Positions 9,740-19,032 of a stretch of DNA of 64,000 bases are shown here, piece by piece. Positions within the stretch are counted from its first letter, which is position 1. Every line of letters starts with the position of its first letter. The notes beneath the pieces were generated by a model. That model worked only from the letters and a program-made list of their open reading frames with translations, was not told where the DNA came from and searched no databases. This stretch comes from Maritimibacter sp. (lineage in GTDB: Bacteria > Pseudomonadota > Alphaproteobacteria > Rhodobacterales > Rhodobacteraceae). The stretch lies in assembly GCA_002701395.1 (NCBI GenBank), contig NZVC01000057.1:124001-188000 (forward strand), given 5' to 3'. The position numbers were made by a program, and so were the translations under genes.

Positions 9740-10738
9740 ATGATGAAACACGCAGAAGCCCTGGTCGAAGTCTGGCGCGGCGACTTGCTGGAATCGGTGC
9801 ATGCCGGGCACGCGGTGGTCTGTGATTCCACCGGCGCGATCGTTGAGGCGTGGGGCGATCCGGACAAGATCATCTATCCCCGGTCTTCGGCCAAGATGAT
9901 CCAGGGTCTGCCGTTGATGGACAGCGGCGCGGCCGATGCGGCGGGCCTGGGGACCGAACATCTGGCGCTGGCCTGCGCGTCGCACCAAGGCGCGCCGGAA
10001 CATACAGAGCGGGTCGAACGCTGGCTGTCGGACATGGGCATGACCGATGCCGACCTGCGCTGCGGCCCCGAGTTTCCCCGCGACGAGGAAACCGGCCACG
10101 CGATGATCCGCGCGCACGGACAGCCCTGCCAGTGGCACAACAACTGTTCCGGCAAGCATTCCGGCTTTCTGACGCTGACCCGCCATCTGCGTGCCGGTCC
10201 CGAGTATGTCGAGATCGACCACCCGGTGCAGCAGGCCGCGCTGGAAGCGTTCGAGGATGTAACCGGAATGACGTCGCCCTGCTACGGGATTGACGGCTGC
10301 GCGGCGCCGAACTTCGCGACGTCCGTTCACGGGCTGGCCCGCGCGATGGCGCGGTTCGCGGCGGCGGGGCGGGGTGGCGGCGTGCGCGACGCGTCGATGG
10401 CGCGGCTGCGGGATGCGATGATCGCCCACCCCAGCCTTGTGGCGGGCGAAGGCCGGGCCTGTACAGAACTGATGCAGGCGTTGGGCGGACGGGGTGCCTT
10501 GAAAACGGGGGCAGAAGGCGTTTTCGTCGGTATCTTGCCACAGCAGGGACTGGGGCTTGCGCTGAAGATCGCCGATGGTGCGACGCGGGCAAGCGAGTGT
10601 GCGCTTGCCGCGATTCTCGTCCGGCTTGGGGTGCTTGACCCGACCCATCCCGCCGCGATCAAGCGGATGAACCCGCCGATCCCCAACCGCCGCGGCATGA
10701 CCACCGGAGAGATCCGGCCAGCCGTCGCACTGGCCTGA
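9740..10738 (+). CDS. L-asparaginase II family protein (Rhizobium etli type)
   Basis: A 332-residue enzyme of the AnsA/asparaginase II family typified by the Rhizobium etli inducible enzyme, distinct from the E. coli AnsB fold. Visible signatures are PRSSAKMIQ near residue 47, ACASHQGAPEHT, the CSGKHSGFL segment (Ser-Lys and the cysteine implicated in catalysis and zinc binding in the family) and YGIDGCAAPNFA. It hydrolyses asparagine to aspartate and ammonia, probably in the cytoplasm since no signal peptide is seen. It is preceded by AAGGA and is convergent with serB, leaving only two bases between stop codons. Confidence 0.9.
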   Translation: MMKHAEALVEVWRGDLLESVHAGHAVVCDSTGAIVEAWGDPDKIIYPRSSAKMIQGLPLMDSGAADAAGLGTEHLALACASHQGAPEHTERVERWLSDMGMTDADLRCGPEFPRDEETGHAMIRAHGQPCQWHNNCSGKHSGFLTLTRHLRAGPEYVEIDHPVQQAALEAFEDVTGMTSPCYGIDGCAAPNFATSVHGLARAMARFAAAGRGGGVRDASMARLRDAMIAHPSLVAGEGRACTELMQALGGRGALKTGAEGVFVGILPQQGLGLALKIADGATRASECALAAILVRLGVLDPTHPAAIKRMNPPIPNRRGMTTGEIRPAVALA

Positions 10739-10740
10739 GG

Positions 10741-11613
10741 TCAGTCGGTCACGAAGGCGTCGCGCGCGTATCCCTGAAGGAACAGCAACGCGGTCAGATC
10801 GCCGTGGTTGATGCGAAGGTCGCACTGCGCCTGAACCGCCGGTTTCGCGTGCAGCGCGACGCCGGTTCCGGCAAGCGACAGCATCCCAAGGTCGTTGGCG
10901 CCGTCGCCGACCGCCAGCACATCGGCTTCGGAAATTCCAAGCTGCGCGGCGCGGTCTTTCAGCGACTCGACCTTGGCATCCCGGCCAAGGATCGGTTCCG
11001 CCACCGTCCCGGCCAGCACGTCGCCATCGACATGCAGGGTGTTGGCGCGGTGTGCGTCCATCCCCAACGCGTCGGCAACCTGTGCGGCGAAGGCGGTGAA
11101 CCCGCCCGAGACCAGCATCGCGAAGGCGCCGTTCGCTTTCATCGTCGCCACCAGCGTGCGGCCCCCGGGCATATAGGTGATCCGTTCGGACAGGACCTTG
11201 TCGATGATCGAAACCGGCAGGCCCTTCAGCAGGGCGACCCGTTCCTTCAGCGCGCCTTCGAATTCCAGTTCACCGTTCATCGCGCGGGCGGTGATGTCGG
11301 CCACCTGCGCGCCCACACCGGCCTCGGCCGCGAGTTCGTCGATGCATTCCTGCTGGATCAGGGTCGAATCCATGTCCGCCAACAGCATCTTCCGGCGCAG
11401 GTTCCCTGCGGGTTGGACCAACAGATCGACACCCTGCTGCTGGAAGCTGTCCCAAACGTCCCACCGATTCGCGGGAACCTCGGGCATGTCGAAGCAGGCG
11501 GCCTCTGACGACGACAGGACGCGGATCTCTCCGCCGCCCCATGCGTTGCGAAGCGCGCTGACGGCGGCGCCGTCCAGCTTGCCGGGCGCGGAAATAAGGG
11601 TAACGGTCTGCAT
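10741..11613 (-). CDS. serB: phosphoserine phosphatase
   Basis: A 290-residue HAD-family phosphatase catalysing the last step of serine synthesis. The catalytic DMDST motif is at residues 80-84, followed by GGRTLV, VSGGFTAFA and the C-terminal GDGANDL metal-binding motif. The first 75 residues form the small regulatory-type N-terminal domain common in alphaproteobacterial SerB. The ATG at 11613 has a strong GGAGG nine bases before it, and an in-frame ATG further upstream has none. It lies close to serC and serA, but in the opposite direction, so all three serine genes cluster here. Confidence 0.96.
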   Translation of the reverse strand: MQTVTLISAPGKLDGAAVSALRNAWGGGEIRVLSSSEAACFDMPEVPANRWDVWDSFQQQGVDLLVQPAGNLRRKMLLADMDSTLIQQECIDELAAEAGVGAQVADITARAMNGELEFEGALKERVALLKGLPVSIIDKVLSERITYMPGGRTLVATMKANGAFAMLVSGGFTAFAAQVADALGMDAHRANTLHVDGDVLAGTVAEPILGRDAKVESLKDRAAQLGISEADVLAVGDGANDLGMLSLAGTGVALHAKPAVQAQCDLRINHGDLTALLFLQGYARDAFVTD

Positions 11614-11676
11614 GGCGACGCCTCCGGTTCGGGAACGCGCGCCATTAATCACGGGGCGGGACGACAACCAAGCCCC

Positions 11677-12225
11677 TTAGTGAAGGTTGGCCTCCAGAAG
11701 CACCCGGCGGATGAATTGCGTTTTCTCGGCGGCGTAAGAGTTGCTGCGCCGGGCCAGCCCGTGTTTCAGGGCAGCGTAGGCGTCGGCCAGACGTCGGTCG
11801 CGGCGCAGGACGTCACGGAACGCGACCTGATCATGCATTTCAGGGTCGTCCGGCCGATACAGAAGAAGCGTATGGGAGCACACGCCGCCGTCGCGCGTGC
11901 GGGCAAACCGCCGCCCCGAGGCGTACCCGTAATCAACATAGCCTAACGAAACGACCGCCTGCGCGGCATCCTCTTGGTCGCCCTCGGGCACGGATACGGC
12001 GATGTCGATGACCGGGCGTGCCATCAGGCCCGGCACCGCGGTGCTTCCGATATGTTCGATCTCAAGCCGATGCGCGGCGAACGTGTCGCGCAGCATGTCG
12101 TGTTCGGTCCGGAACAGCGCGGGCCAGTCATCGCTGTAGGGCACGTGACGGACCGGGGCCCGGCGAAGGTCGATGGTCTTGGTTTGTAGCTCGATCACGT
12201 TCAATCCAACATGCGCGTCGCGCAT
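11677..12225 (-). CDS. GrpB-family (UPF0157) protein
   Basis: A 182-residue protein of the GrpB/UPF0157 family, which has a minimal nucleotidyltransferase-like fold. The family signature is plain: [18 protein letters not shown], then [19 protein letters not shown], which carries the GS...D nucleotidyltransferase-like core, and [18 protein letters not shown] near the end. The biochemical role of stand-alone GrpB proteins is unknown. It is divergent from serC and sits between serB and serC, with no obvious link to serine synthesis. The exact start is uncertain; a GTG nine codons in is also possible. Confidence 0.85.
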   Translation of the reverse strand: MRDAHVGLNVIELQTKTIDLRRAPVRHVPYSDDWPALFRTEHDMLRDTFAAHRLEIEHIGSTAVPGLMARPVIDIAVSVPEGDQEDAAQAVVSLGYVDYGYASGRRFARTRDGGVCSHTLLLYRPDDPEMHDQVAFRDVLRRDRRLADAYAALKHGLARRSNSYAAEKTQFIRRVLLEANLH

Positions 12226-12289
12226 TCTTCCCGCGCCCCTTGCGCAGTGTCGGCACGTTTACCTAACGCAAGTTTCGCAATTGTGAAAC

Positions 12290-12384
12290 ACATGCGGGCT
12301 TGTCGGCACGTGGTCGCCGATGTAAGTGCGGCAGTGGGACACCCCTCCCCAACGAGGGGCGTATATCTGGAAGGATATCCATTG
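12290..12384 (+). ncRNA. structured serC leader, candidate serC-motif RNA
   Basis: The 95 bases before serC hold three stacked hairpins: TCGGC/GCCGA near 12302, CCCCTC/GAGGGG at about 12343-12360, and ATATC/GATAT at 12363-12378. The last holds part of the serC ribosome binding region (GGAAGGA) in its loop and 3' arm. A cis-regulatory RNA named the serC motif has been described upstream of serC in alphaproteobacteria. The position and hairpin layout fit, but this was not compared with the covariance model. Confidence 0.5.
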
Positions 12385-13530
12385 ATGGATACGAAACACC
12401 CGGCAACGCGGCCGGCCAACCCGCGTTTTTCTTCTGGCCCCTGTGCCAAGATCCCCCACTTTGAATTGAATATGCTGTCGGACGCCGCGCTTGGCCGTTC
12501 GCATCGCGCCAAGGTCGGCAAGGAAAAGCTGAAGGCCGCGATCGAGACCACGCGCGAGATCCTCGGCATTCCCGCTGACTACAAGATCGGCATCGTCCCC
12601 GCGTCCGACACCGGCGCCGTCGAGATGGCGATGTGGTCCATGCTGGGCGCCCGCAAGGCGACGATGGTCGCATGGGAAAGCTTCGGCGCCGGCTGGGTGA
12701 CCGACGTGGTCAAGCAGCTGAAGATCGACGCCGAGGTGAAAACCGCCGACTACGGCCAGATCGTCGACTTCGCCGAGATCGACTTTGACACCGACGTCGT
12801 CTTTACCTGGAACGGCACCACCTCGGGCGTGCGCGTCCCGAACGGCGACGCGATCCCCGCCGACCGCGAGGGCCTGACAATCTGCGACGCCACCAGCGCC
12901 GCCTTCGCGCAGGACCTGCCGTGGGACAAGCTGGATGTGACCACGTTCTCTTGGCAGAAGGTCATGGGCGGCGAAGCCGCGCACGGGATGCTGATCCTGT
13001 CGCCGCGTGCCGTCGAGCGTCTGGAAACCTACACGCCCGCGTGGCCGCTTCCGAAAATCTTCCGCCTGACCAAAGGCGGCAAGCTGATCGACGGCATCTT
13101 CGTTGGCGAGACGATCAACACGCCGTCGATGCTGGCGGTCGAGGATTACCTTGTCGCGTTGGAGTGGGCGAAGAAGATCGGCGGCCTGCCCAAGCTGATG
13201 GAACGTGCGGACACCAACGCGAAGGTTCTTTGGGACTTCTGCGACCGTCACGACTGGCTGGCCAACCTGGCTGAGGATCCGGCGACCCGTTCGAACACCA
13301 GCGTTTGTCTGAAGTTCACCGACGACCGCATCAAGGACGGCGCGGTTTTCGCCAAGGCGGTCGCCAAGAAGCTGGAAGACTACAACGCGGCCTATGACAT
13401 CGGCGCCTATCGCGACGCCCCCGCCGGTCTTCGGATCTGGTGCGGCGCCACGATCGAGTCGGCGGATATCGAGAAGCTGACGCTGTGGCTGAAGTGGGCC
13501 TTCGAAGCCTGCATCGAAGCTCAGGACTGA
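12385..13530 (+). CDS. serC: phosphoserine aminotransferase
   Basis: A 381-residue PLP-dependent class V aminotransferase converting 3-phosphohydroxypyruvate to phosphoserine. The sequence matches the alphaproteobacterial SerC type: [15 protein letters not shown] at the start, [29 protein letters not shown] and the Schiff-base lysine segment [15 protein letters not shown] near residue 195. The ATG at 12385 follows AAGGA and matches the family N-terminus; the longer frame upstream runs through the structured leader. serA follows after 133 bases, so the two probably share transcription. Confidence 0.97.
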   Translation: MDTKHPATRPANPRFSSGPCAKIPHFELNMLSDAALGRSHRAKVGKEKLKAAIETTREILGIPADYKIGIVPASDTGAVEMAMWSMLGARKATMVAWESFGAGWVTDVVKQLKIDAEVKTADYGQIVDFAEIDFDTDVVFTWNGTTSGVRVPNGDAIPADREGLTICDATSAAFAQDLPWDKLDVTTFSWQKVMGGEAAHGMLILSPRAVERLETYTPAWPLPKIFRLTKGGKLIDGIFVGETINTPSMLAVEDYLVALEWAKKIGGLPKLMERADTNAKVLWDFCDRHDWLANLAEDPATRSNTSVCLKFTDDRIKDGAVFAKAVAKKLEDYNAAYDIGAYRDAPAGLRIWCGATIESADIEKLTLWLKWAFEACIEAQD

Positions 13531-13536
13531 TCTGCG

Positions 13537-13557
13537 GGATGGGGTGCAACCCCATCC
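13537..13557. repeat. REP-like palindrome after serC
   Basis: GGATGGGGT and ACCCCATCC form a perfect 9-bp stem with a 3-base loop, flanked by TGTAGG-type sequence on the minus strand. From memory, GTAGG(G/A)TGGGGT...ACCCC-type palindromes are scattered between genes of Rhodobacterales genomes, so this is probably one copy of an interspersed palindromic repeat. It could also act as a weak terminator for serC. Confidence 0.5.
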
Positions 13558-13609
13558 TACATGTCCCGGCTTCGGGCTGGGGCCGCGCTTTGACCTCCAA
13601 GATTAAGCA

Positions 13610-13630
13610 GCCCCGGGTTCGATCCGGGGC
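13610..13630 (+). promoter_or_regulatory. hairpin in the serA leader
   Basis: GCCCCGG and CCGGGGC form a 7-bp stem around the loop GTTCGAT, ending 33 bases before the serA start codon. It may be a leader element or a stop for readthrough from serC, although no T-run follows. The loop resembles a tRNA T-loop, but no tRNA can be folded around it. Confidence 0.35.
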
Positions 13631-13663
13631 GCGTTACCTCATCTCATCAAAGGACCACTTGAA

Positions 13664-15259
13664 ATGGCTCCCAAGGTACTCGTCTCCGACAAGCTTTCGG
13701 AAACCGCCGTTCAGATCTTCCGCGATCGCGGCATCGACGTCGACTTCATGCCGGACCTCGGCAAGGACAAGGACAAGCTGGCAGAAGTCATCGGCCAGTA
13801 TGACGGTCTTGCCATCCGGTCGGCCACCAAGGTCACCGAAAAGCTGCTGGAACACGCCGACAACCTGAAGGTCGTGGGCCGCGCCGGCATCGGCACCGAC
13901 AACGTCGACAAGGACGCCGCGTCCCGCAAGGGCGTGATCGTCATGAACACGCCGTTCGGCAACATGATCACCACCGCCGAGCATGCCATCGCGATGATGT
14001 TTGCGGTTGCGCGGCAGATCCCCGAGGCCAGCGCCTCGACCCACGCCGGCAAGTGGGAGAAGTCGAAATTCATGGGCGTCGAGCTGACCGGCAAGACGCT
14101 GGGCGTCATCGGCGCCGGCAACATCGGCGGCATCGTCTGCGACCGCGCCCGTGGGCTGAAGATGAAGGTCATCGCCTACGATCCCTTCCTCGGCCAGGAG
14201 AAGGCCGACAAGATGGGCGTCGAGAAGGTCGAGCTGGAAGAGCTGCTGAAGCGGTCCGACTTCATCACGCTGCACGTTCCGCTGACCGACCAGACCCGCA
14301 ACATCCTGTCGAAGGAAAACCTTGAGAAGACCAAGAAAGGCGTGCGCATCATCAACTGTGCCCGTGGCGGACTGGTCGACGAGGAAGCCCTTGCCGAGCT
14401 GCTGAAATCCGGCCACGTCGCCGGCGCGGCCTTCGACGTCTTCGCGGAAGAGCCCGCGACCGAGAACGTGCTGTTCAACCTGCCCAACGTGGTCTGTACC
14501 CCGCACCTCGGCGCGTCGACCACCGAAGCGCAAGAGAACGTGGCGCTGCAGGTGGCCGAGCAGATGTCGAACTATCTGCTGACCGGCGCCGTCGAGAACG
14601 CGCTGAACATGCCGTCGGTGACCGCCGAGGAAGCCAAGGTCATGGGTCCGTGGATCAAGCTGGCCAGCCATCTTGGCGGGTTCGCCGGGCAACTGACCGA
14701 CGAGCCGATCGAGGCGATCAACATCCTGTTCGACGGCAACGCCGCTGAACTGAACGTCGCCGCGCTGACCGCCGCCGTTCTGGCGGGCATCATGAAGCAA
14801 ACGAACCCGGACGCGAACATGGTGTCGGCCCCGGTCGTGGCCAAGGAACGCGGCATCGACATCGCCACCACGACGCAGACCAAGTCGGGCATCTTCGACG
14901 GCTACATGAAGCTGACGGTGGTGACGCCGACGCGGGAACGCTCGATCGCGGGCACAGTTTTCAGCGACGGCAAGCCGCGTTTCATCCAGATCAAGGGCAT
15001 CAACATCGACGCCGAGGTGGGCGAGCACATGCTGTACACCACCAACAAGGACGTTCCGGGCATCATCGGGACGCTGGGCGGCACGCTGGGGTCCAACGGG
15101 GTGAACATCGCGAACTTTACCCTTGGCCGGTCGCATCAGGGCAAGGACGCCATCGCGCTTCTGTACCTTGACGATCAGCCGCCCGCCGACGTGCTGCAAA
15201 AGCTGAAGGACACCGGCCTGTTCCTGCAGGTCCGTCCGCTTCAGTTCGACGTGGCCTGA
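13664..15259 (+). CDS. serA: D-3-phosphoglycerate dehydrogenase
   Basis: A 531-residue long-form SerA that commits 3-phosphoglycerate to serine synthesis. In order: substrate-binding domain, NAD-binding Rossmann domain (GVIGAGNIGGIV near residue 148), catalytic Arg/Glu/His region (NCARGGLVDE, then HLGASTTEAQENVA), an allosteric substrate-binding domain, and a C-terminal ACT domain (DVPGIIGTLGGTLG...VNIANFTLGR) that usually mediates serine feedback. The ATG is preceded by AAAGGA. Its stop codon TGA shares one base with the start of the next gene (TGATG), suggesting translational coupling. Confidence 0.97.
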   Translation: MAPKVLVSDKLSETAVQIFRDRGIDVDFMPDLGKDKDKLAEVIGQYDGLAIRSATKVTEKLLEHADNLKVVGRAGIGTDNVDKDAASRKGVIVMNTPFGNMITTAEHAIAMMFAVARQIPEASASTHAGKWEKSKFMGVELTGKTLGVIGAGNIGGIVCDRARGLKMKVIAYDPFLGQEKADKMGVEKVELEELLKRSDFITLHVPLTDQTRNILSKENLEKTKKGVRIINCARGGLVDEEALAELLKSGHVAGAAFDVFAEEPATENVLFNLPNVVCTPHLGASTTEAQENVALQVAEQMSNYLLTGAVENALNMPSVTAEEAKVMGPWIKLASHLGGFAGQLTDEPIEAINILFDGNAAELNVAALTAAVLAGIMKQTNPDANMVSAPVVAKERGIDIATTTQTKSGIFDGYMKLTVVTPTRERSIAGTVFSDGKPRFIQIKGINIDAEVGEHMLYTTNKDVPGIIGTLGGTLGSNGVNIANFTLGRSHQGKDAIALLYLDDQPPADVLQKLKDTGLFLQVRPLQFDVA

Positions 15260-15988
15260 TGCGGTTCTACGCCATCGGTGACATTCACGGGCAGCGCGAG
15301 AAACTTCGCGTTGCCCATTCCCTTGTCCGGGCCGACCGTGTGTCCAACCGATGCGCCGCTGATCCACCTTGGCGACCACACCGACCGCGGGCCGGATTCG
15401 CGCGGGGTGATCGACGACCTGATCGCCGGTATGGCGGCGGGGCAGCCGTGGCAGTCGATCCGTGGCAACCACGACCAGATGTTTCTTGATTTCCTGTCCG
15501 TCCCCGACGCCGACGATCCGCGTTTTGGCCGGGCAGACTGGTGGCTGCAGCCGAACCTTGGCGGCCCGCAGACCCTTGCGTCCTATGGCGTCGATGTCCC
15601 CGAGGATTACGATTTCTTCGACGTGCAGGCCCGTGCCCGCGTCGCGGTGCCAGAGGCACATGTGAGCTTTCTTGATCGGCTTCCGCTGTATGCGGAAATG
15701 GATCATTTTCTGTGTGTCCACGCAGGCATCCGCCCCGGCATCCCGCTGGAGAAGCAGGAAAAGGAAGACCTGATCTGGATTCGCGACGATTTCCTGTGGG
15801 ACGAACGCGACCATCCGAAACCCGTCGTCCACGGCCACACCGCCGTGCAAGAGCCCGAAAACCACCGCAACCGCGTCAATCTGGATACCGGTGCGGGGTA
15901 TGGCCGCAAGCTGACGGCGGCGGTGTTCGAGGTCGGCGACGTCTGGATCCTGACCGAGGATGGCAGGGTTCCGCTGCCCCCGCTGTGA
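15259..15988 (+). pseudogene. metallophosphatase (PPP-family serine/threonine phosphatase-like), interrupted by a frameshift
   Basis: The first 27 or so codons from the ATG coupled to the serA stop give MRFYAIGDIHGQREKLRVAH, including the first metal-binding motif GDIHG. From about 15350 the conserved sequence continues in another frame: DAPLIHLGDHTDRGPDS, then the GNHD motif, a HAGIRPG segment and VHGHTAV, ending at 15988. Removing one base near 15346 (for example one C of AACC) would join them into a complete 240-residue enzyme. Neither half alone has all the metal ligands. Either the gene is newly inactivated or the base call is wrong; the rest of the frame is undamaged, which favours a recent event or an error. 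Confidence 0.85.
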
Positions 15989-16091
15989 CGCGGGACGGCG
16001 TTCCCCCTTGCAGACTCGGGCCTCCTTGCGTATATGCCCATCAACAGCGGCGTTTCGGCCTCCACCCCCGAAGCTCCACCGGACAAGTGTG

Positions 16092-16114
16092 AACGGGCCG
16101 CGCGCCCGTTTTTT
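16092..16114 (+). terminator. terminator or attenuator hairpin just before rimP
   Basis: AACGGGC and GCCCGTT form a perfect 7-bp stem with a 5-base loop, followed by TTTT. It ends only 17 bases before the rimP start codon. It could terminate the serC-serA string. If rimP transcription starts upstream, it could also act as an attenuator in the rimP-nusA-infB leader. Confidence 0.65.
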
Positions 16115-16130
16115 CGTATCTGGACCCTGA

Positions 16131-16715
16131 ATGTCTGACCTAGTTGCAAAAGCCCCTATCGACCGCCGCCTGGCCGAGATCCTGACCCCCATCATCGAGG
16201 GGATGGGGTTCGAACTGGTGCGCGTGCGCCTGATGGGCGGCCAGACCAAGACCGTGCAGGTCATGGCCCAGCGGCCCGACGGCGCCATCGACGTGGATGA
16301 ATGCGCCGACATCTCGAACGCGATCAGCGCGGTTCTGGATGTCGAGGACCCGATCGACGACAACTATACGCTGGAAGTGTCCAGCCCCGGTATCGACCGG
16401 CCGCTGACCCGGCTTAAGGATTTCGATCAGTGGGAAGGGTACGAGGCCCGGATCGAGACCACCGAACTGATCGACGGCCGCCGCCGCTTTAAGGGCAACC
16501 TTGCGGGCACCGAAGGCGACGAGGTTCTGATCACCATCGAACAACACGGTGAAGACGTCACCATCGGGCTGAAATTCGACTGGCTGAGCGATGCGAAGCT
16601 GGTTCTGACAGACGACCTGATCCGCGAGATGCTGAAGCAGCGCAAAGAAGCCGGCATCGTGGACGAAAGCAAATTCGACGAGATCGAGACCGATAGCGGG
16701 TCCGAAGAGGAGTAA
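16131..16715 (+). CDS. rimP: ribosome maturation factor RimP
   Basis: A 194-residue protein that assists late 30S subunit assembly. Family features include [16 protein letters not shown] near residue 25, the segment [20 protein letters not shown] and the invariant [18 protein letters not shown]. The C-terminal SH3-like domain is present and ends in an acidic tail. It leads the conserved rimP-nusA-ylxR-infB operon and is separated from nusA by six bases. Confidence 0.96.
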   Translation: MSDLVAKAPIDRRLAEILTPIIEGMGFELVRVRLMGGQTKTVQVMAQRPDGAIDVDECADISNAISAVLDVEDPIDDNYTLEVSSPGIDRPLTRLKDFDQWEGYEARIETTELIDGRRRFKGNLAGTEGDEVLITIEQHGEDVTIGLKFDWLSDAKLVLTDDLIREMLKQRKEAGIVDESKFDEIETDSGSEEE

Positions 16716-16721
16716 GAAGAC

Positions 16722-18371
16722 ATGGCCATTACTTCCGCCAACCAGCTTGAGCTGCTGCAGACCGCAGAGGCCGTCGCGCGCGAGAAGATGATCGACCCCG
16801 GCCTTGTGGTCGAGGCGATGGAAGAGTCTCTCGCCCGTGCCGCCAAGTCGCGCTACGGCTCGGAGATGGACATCCGCGTGTCGATTGACCGGAAGACCGG
16901 CAAGGCGACCTTCACCCGCGTCCGTACCGTCGTCGAAGACGAGGAACTGGAAAACTACCAGGCCGAGCTGACCGTCGAACAGGCGAAGCAGTACATGGAA
17001 AACCCGCAGGTCGGCGACATGCTGACCGACGAGGTTCCGCCGGTGGAAATGGGCCGGATCGCCGCGCAGTCGGCCAAGCAGGTCATCCTGCAGAAGGTTC
17101 GCGAAGCCGAGCGTGACCGCCAGTACGACGAGTTCAAGGACCGCGCCGGCACCATCATCAACGGCATCGTCAAGCGCGAGGAATACGGCAACGTCATCGT
17201 CGACGTGGGCCGCGGCGAAGCCATCCTGCGCCGGAACGAGAAGATCGGCCGCGAAAGCTATCGCCCGAACGACCGCATCCGCTGCTACATCAAGGATGTC
17301 CGCCGCGAACCGCGCGGGCCGCAGATCTTCCTGTCGCGCACCGCGCCGGAATTCATGGCCGAGCTGTTCAAGATGGAAGTGCCCGAGATCTACGACGGCA
17401 TCATCGAGATCAAGGCCGTGGCCCGTGACCCGGGGTCGCGCGCGAAGATCGCCGTGATCAGCTATGACAACTCGATCGACCCCGTCGGCGCCTGTGTCGG
17501 TATGCGCGGCTCGCGCGTGCAGGCCGTGGTGAACGAACTGCAGGGCGAGAAGATCGACATCATCCCGTGGAACGAAGACCAGCCGACCTTCCTGGTGAAC
17601 GCGCTGCAACCCGCCGAGGTGACCAAGGTCGTCCTGGACGAGGAAGCCGAGCGCATCGAGGTTGTCGTGCCCGAGGAACAGCTGTCGCTGGCCATTGGCC
17701 GTCGCGGCCAGAACGTGCGGCTTGCGTCGCAGCTGACCAACCTTGATATCGACATCATGACCGAGGCCGAGGAATCCGCCCGTCGTCAGGCCGAGTTCGA
17801 GGAACGCACCAAGCTGTTCGTCGATACGCTGGATCTGGACGAGTTCTTCGCCCAGCTGCTGGTTTCGGAAGGCTTCACCAACCTCGAAGAGGTCGCCTAT
17901 GTCGAGCTGGACGAACTGACCGTCATCGACGGCGTCGACGACGACACGGCGAACGAGCTTCAGGCCCGTGCCCGCGACTTCATCGACGAACAGAACCGCA
18001 AGGCGCTGGAACACGCCCGCGAGCTGGGCGTTGAGGACAGCCTTGTGAACTTCGAGGGCCTGACCCCGCAGATGGTCGAGGCGCTGGCGATGGACGACGT
18101 CAAGACGCTGGAAGATTTCGCGACCTGCGCCGACTGGGAACTGGCCGGTGGCTGGACCACCGAGAACGGCGAACGCAAGAAAGACGACGGGATTCTCGAA
18201 AAATTCGAGGTTTCGCTTGAGGAAGCGCAGGACATGGTGATGACCGCGCGTATTCAACTGGGCTGGGTCGATCCCGCCGAACTGGAAGCCGACGAGGAAG
18301 AGCTGGACGTCGATGCCGAGGAAGACGGCGAGAACGAAGGCGAAGAAACCGCACAGGAGGCCGGGGCCTGA
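16722..18371 (+). CDS. nusA: transcription termination/antitermination protein NusA
   Basis: A 549-residue RNA polymerase-binding factor that modulates pausing, termination and antitermination. In order: N-terminal polymerase-binding domain, S1 domain ([21 protein letters not shown] near residue 140), two KH domains ([16 protein letters not shown] and [16 protein letters not shown]), then C-terminal helix-hairpin-helix repeats ([15 protein letters not shown]) and an acidic tail rich in Glu and Asp. The length with the C-terminal repeats is typical of proteobacteria. A ribosome binding site (GGAG) precedes the ATG. Confidence 0.97.
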   Translation: MAITSANQLELLQTAEAVAREKMIDPGLVVEAMEESLARAAKSRYGSEMDIRVSIDRKTGKATFTRVRTVVEDEELENYQAELTVEQAKQYMENPQVGDMLTDEVPPVEMGRIAAQSAKQVILQKVREAERDRQYDEFKDRAGTIINGIVKREEYGNVIVDVGRGEAILRRNEKIGRESYRPNDRIRCYIKDVRREPRGPQIFLSRTAPEFMAELFKMEVPEIYDGIIEIKAVARDPGSRAKIAVISYDNSIDPVGACVGMRGSRVQAVVNELQGEKIDIIPWNEDQPTFLVNALQPAEVTKVVLDEEAERIEVVVPEEQLSLAIGRRGQNVRLASQLTNLDIDIMTEAEESARRQAEFEERTKLFVDTLDLDEFFAQLLVSEGFTNLEEVAYVELDELTVIDGVDDDTANELQARARDFIDEQNRKALEHARELGVEDSLVNFEGLTPQMVEALAMDDVKTLEDFATCADWELAGGWTTENGERKKDDGILEKFEVSLEEAQDMVMTARIQLGWVDPAELEADEEELDVDAEEDGENEGEETAQEAGA

Positions 18372-18393
18372 TCTCAGGCCTCGGGTGGCGCGG

Positions 18394-19032
18394 ATGGCTC
18401 GCGGTGGCCAACCGAAAGACCGGGATGCAGGGCCCGAACGGCGCTGCATCGTGACCGGAGAGGGTCAGCCCAAACAAGGGCTGATCCGTTTTGTCGTGGG
18501 ACCCGACGGACAAATTGTCCCCGATGTCCTTGAAAAACTGCCCGGAAGAGGTATCTGGGTAAGGTCTGACAGGTCCGCCCTGGACCAAGCCGTGAAAAAA
18601 CGGCTGTTTGCCCGGGCCGCCAGACAGGCAGTTACCGTTCCGGATTCGCTGGCCGACGAGGTCGAACGCCAGATCACCCAGCGGGTGATCGACCTGATCG
18701 CGATGGCGCGCAAAGCCGGTCGGGCCGTAGCGGGCTATGAGAAGGTCAAAAGCTGGCTCGACACCGGAGAGGCCCAAGTGCTGATCCAGGCGACCGACGG
18801 ATCGGAACGCGGCAAGAGCAAGTTGAAGGCGCCGGATGGCGAAGACTCCTTTGTGGGCGAGCTTTCGGCGCAGGAATTGGGTTTGGCATTCGGGCGGGAA
18901 CATGTGATACATGGCGCGCTTGCGACTGGCGGACTCACGAGACGTGTAGTAGAGGAAGCCGCGCGGCTCTCTGGCCTGCGCAGGACGAACGGGGGTAACG
19001 ATGCCTCCGGAAAGGATTTGAAGACGCGATGA
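18394..19032 (+). CDS. ylxR: YlxR-type RNA-binding protein with C-terminal L7Ae-like domain
   Basis: A 212-residue protein. The N-terminal YlxR (DUF448) domain shows [20 protein letters not shown] and [11 protein letters not shown], and the second half ([20 protein letters not shown]...[13 protein letters not shown]) resembles the L7Ae/L30e-type RNA-binding domain that alphaproteobacteria fuse to YlxR. Its exact function is not settled. It lies between nusA and infB, and its stop overlaps the infB start as ATGA. The ATG at 18394 fits the domain boundary; upstream in-frame starts overlap the nusA end and add a basic stretch without family resemblance. Confidence 0.9.
   Translation: MARGGQPKDRDAGPERRCIVTGEGQPKQGLIRFVVGPDGQIVPDVLEKLPGRGIWVRSDRSALDQAVKKRLFARAARQAVTVPDSLADEVERQITQRVIDLIAMARKAGRAVAGYEKVKSWLDTGEAQVLIQATDGSERGKSKLKAPDGEDSFVGELSAQELGLAFGREHVIHGALATGGLTRRVVEEAARLSGLRRTNGGNDASGKDLKTR

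Noticed and set aside
12270-12300. GTTTCGCAATTGTGAAAC-like word between the GrpB gene and serC
   Set aside because: It resembles the flagellar element only in TGCGAAA, lacks the A-run and stands far from motility genes.
13610-13630. tRNA T-arm-like sequence (GGTTCGATCC)
   Set aside because: The loop phase does not match a tRNA T-loop with a five-base stem, and no anticodon or acceptor stems can be built around it.
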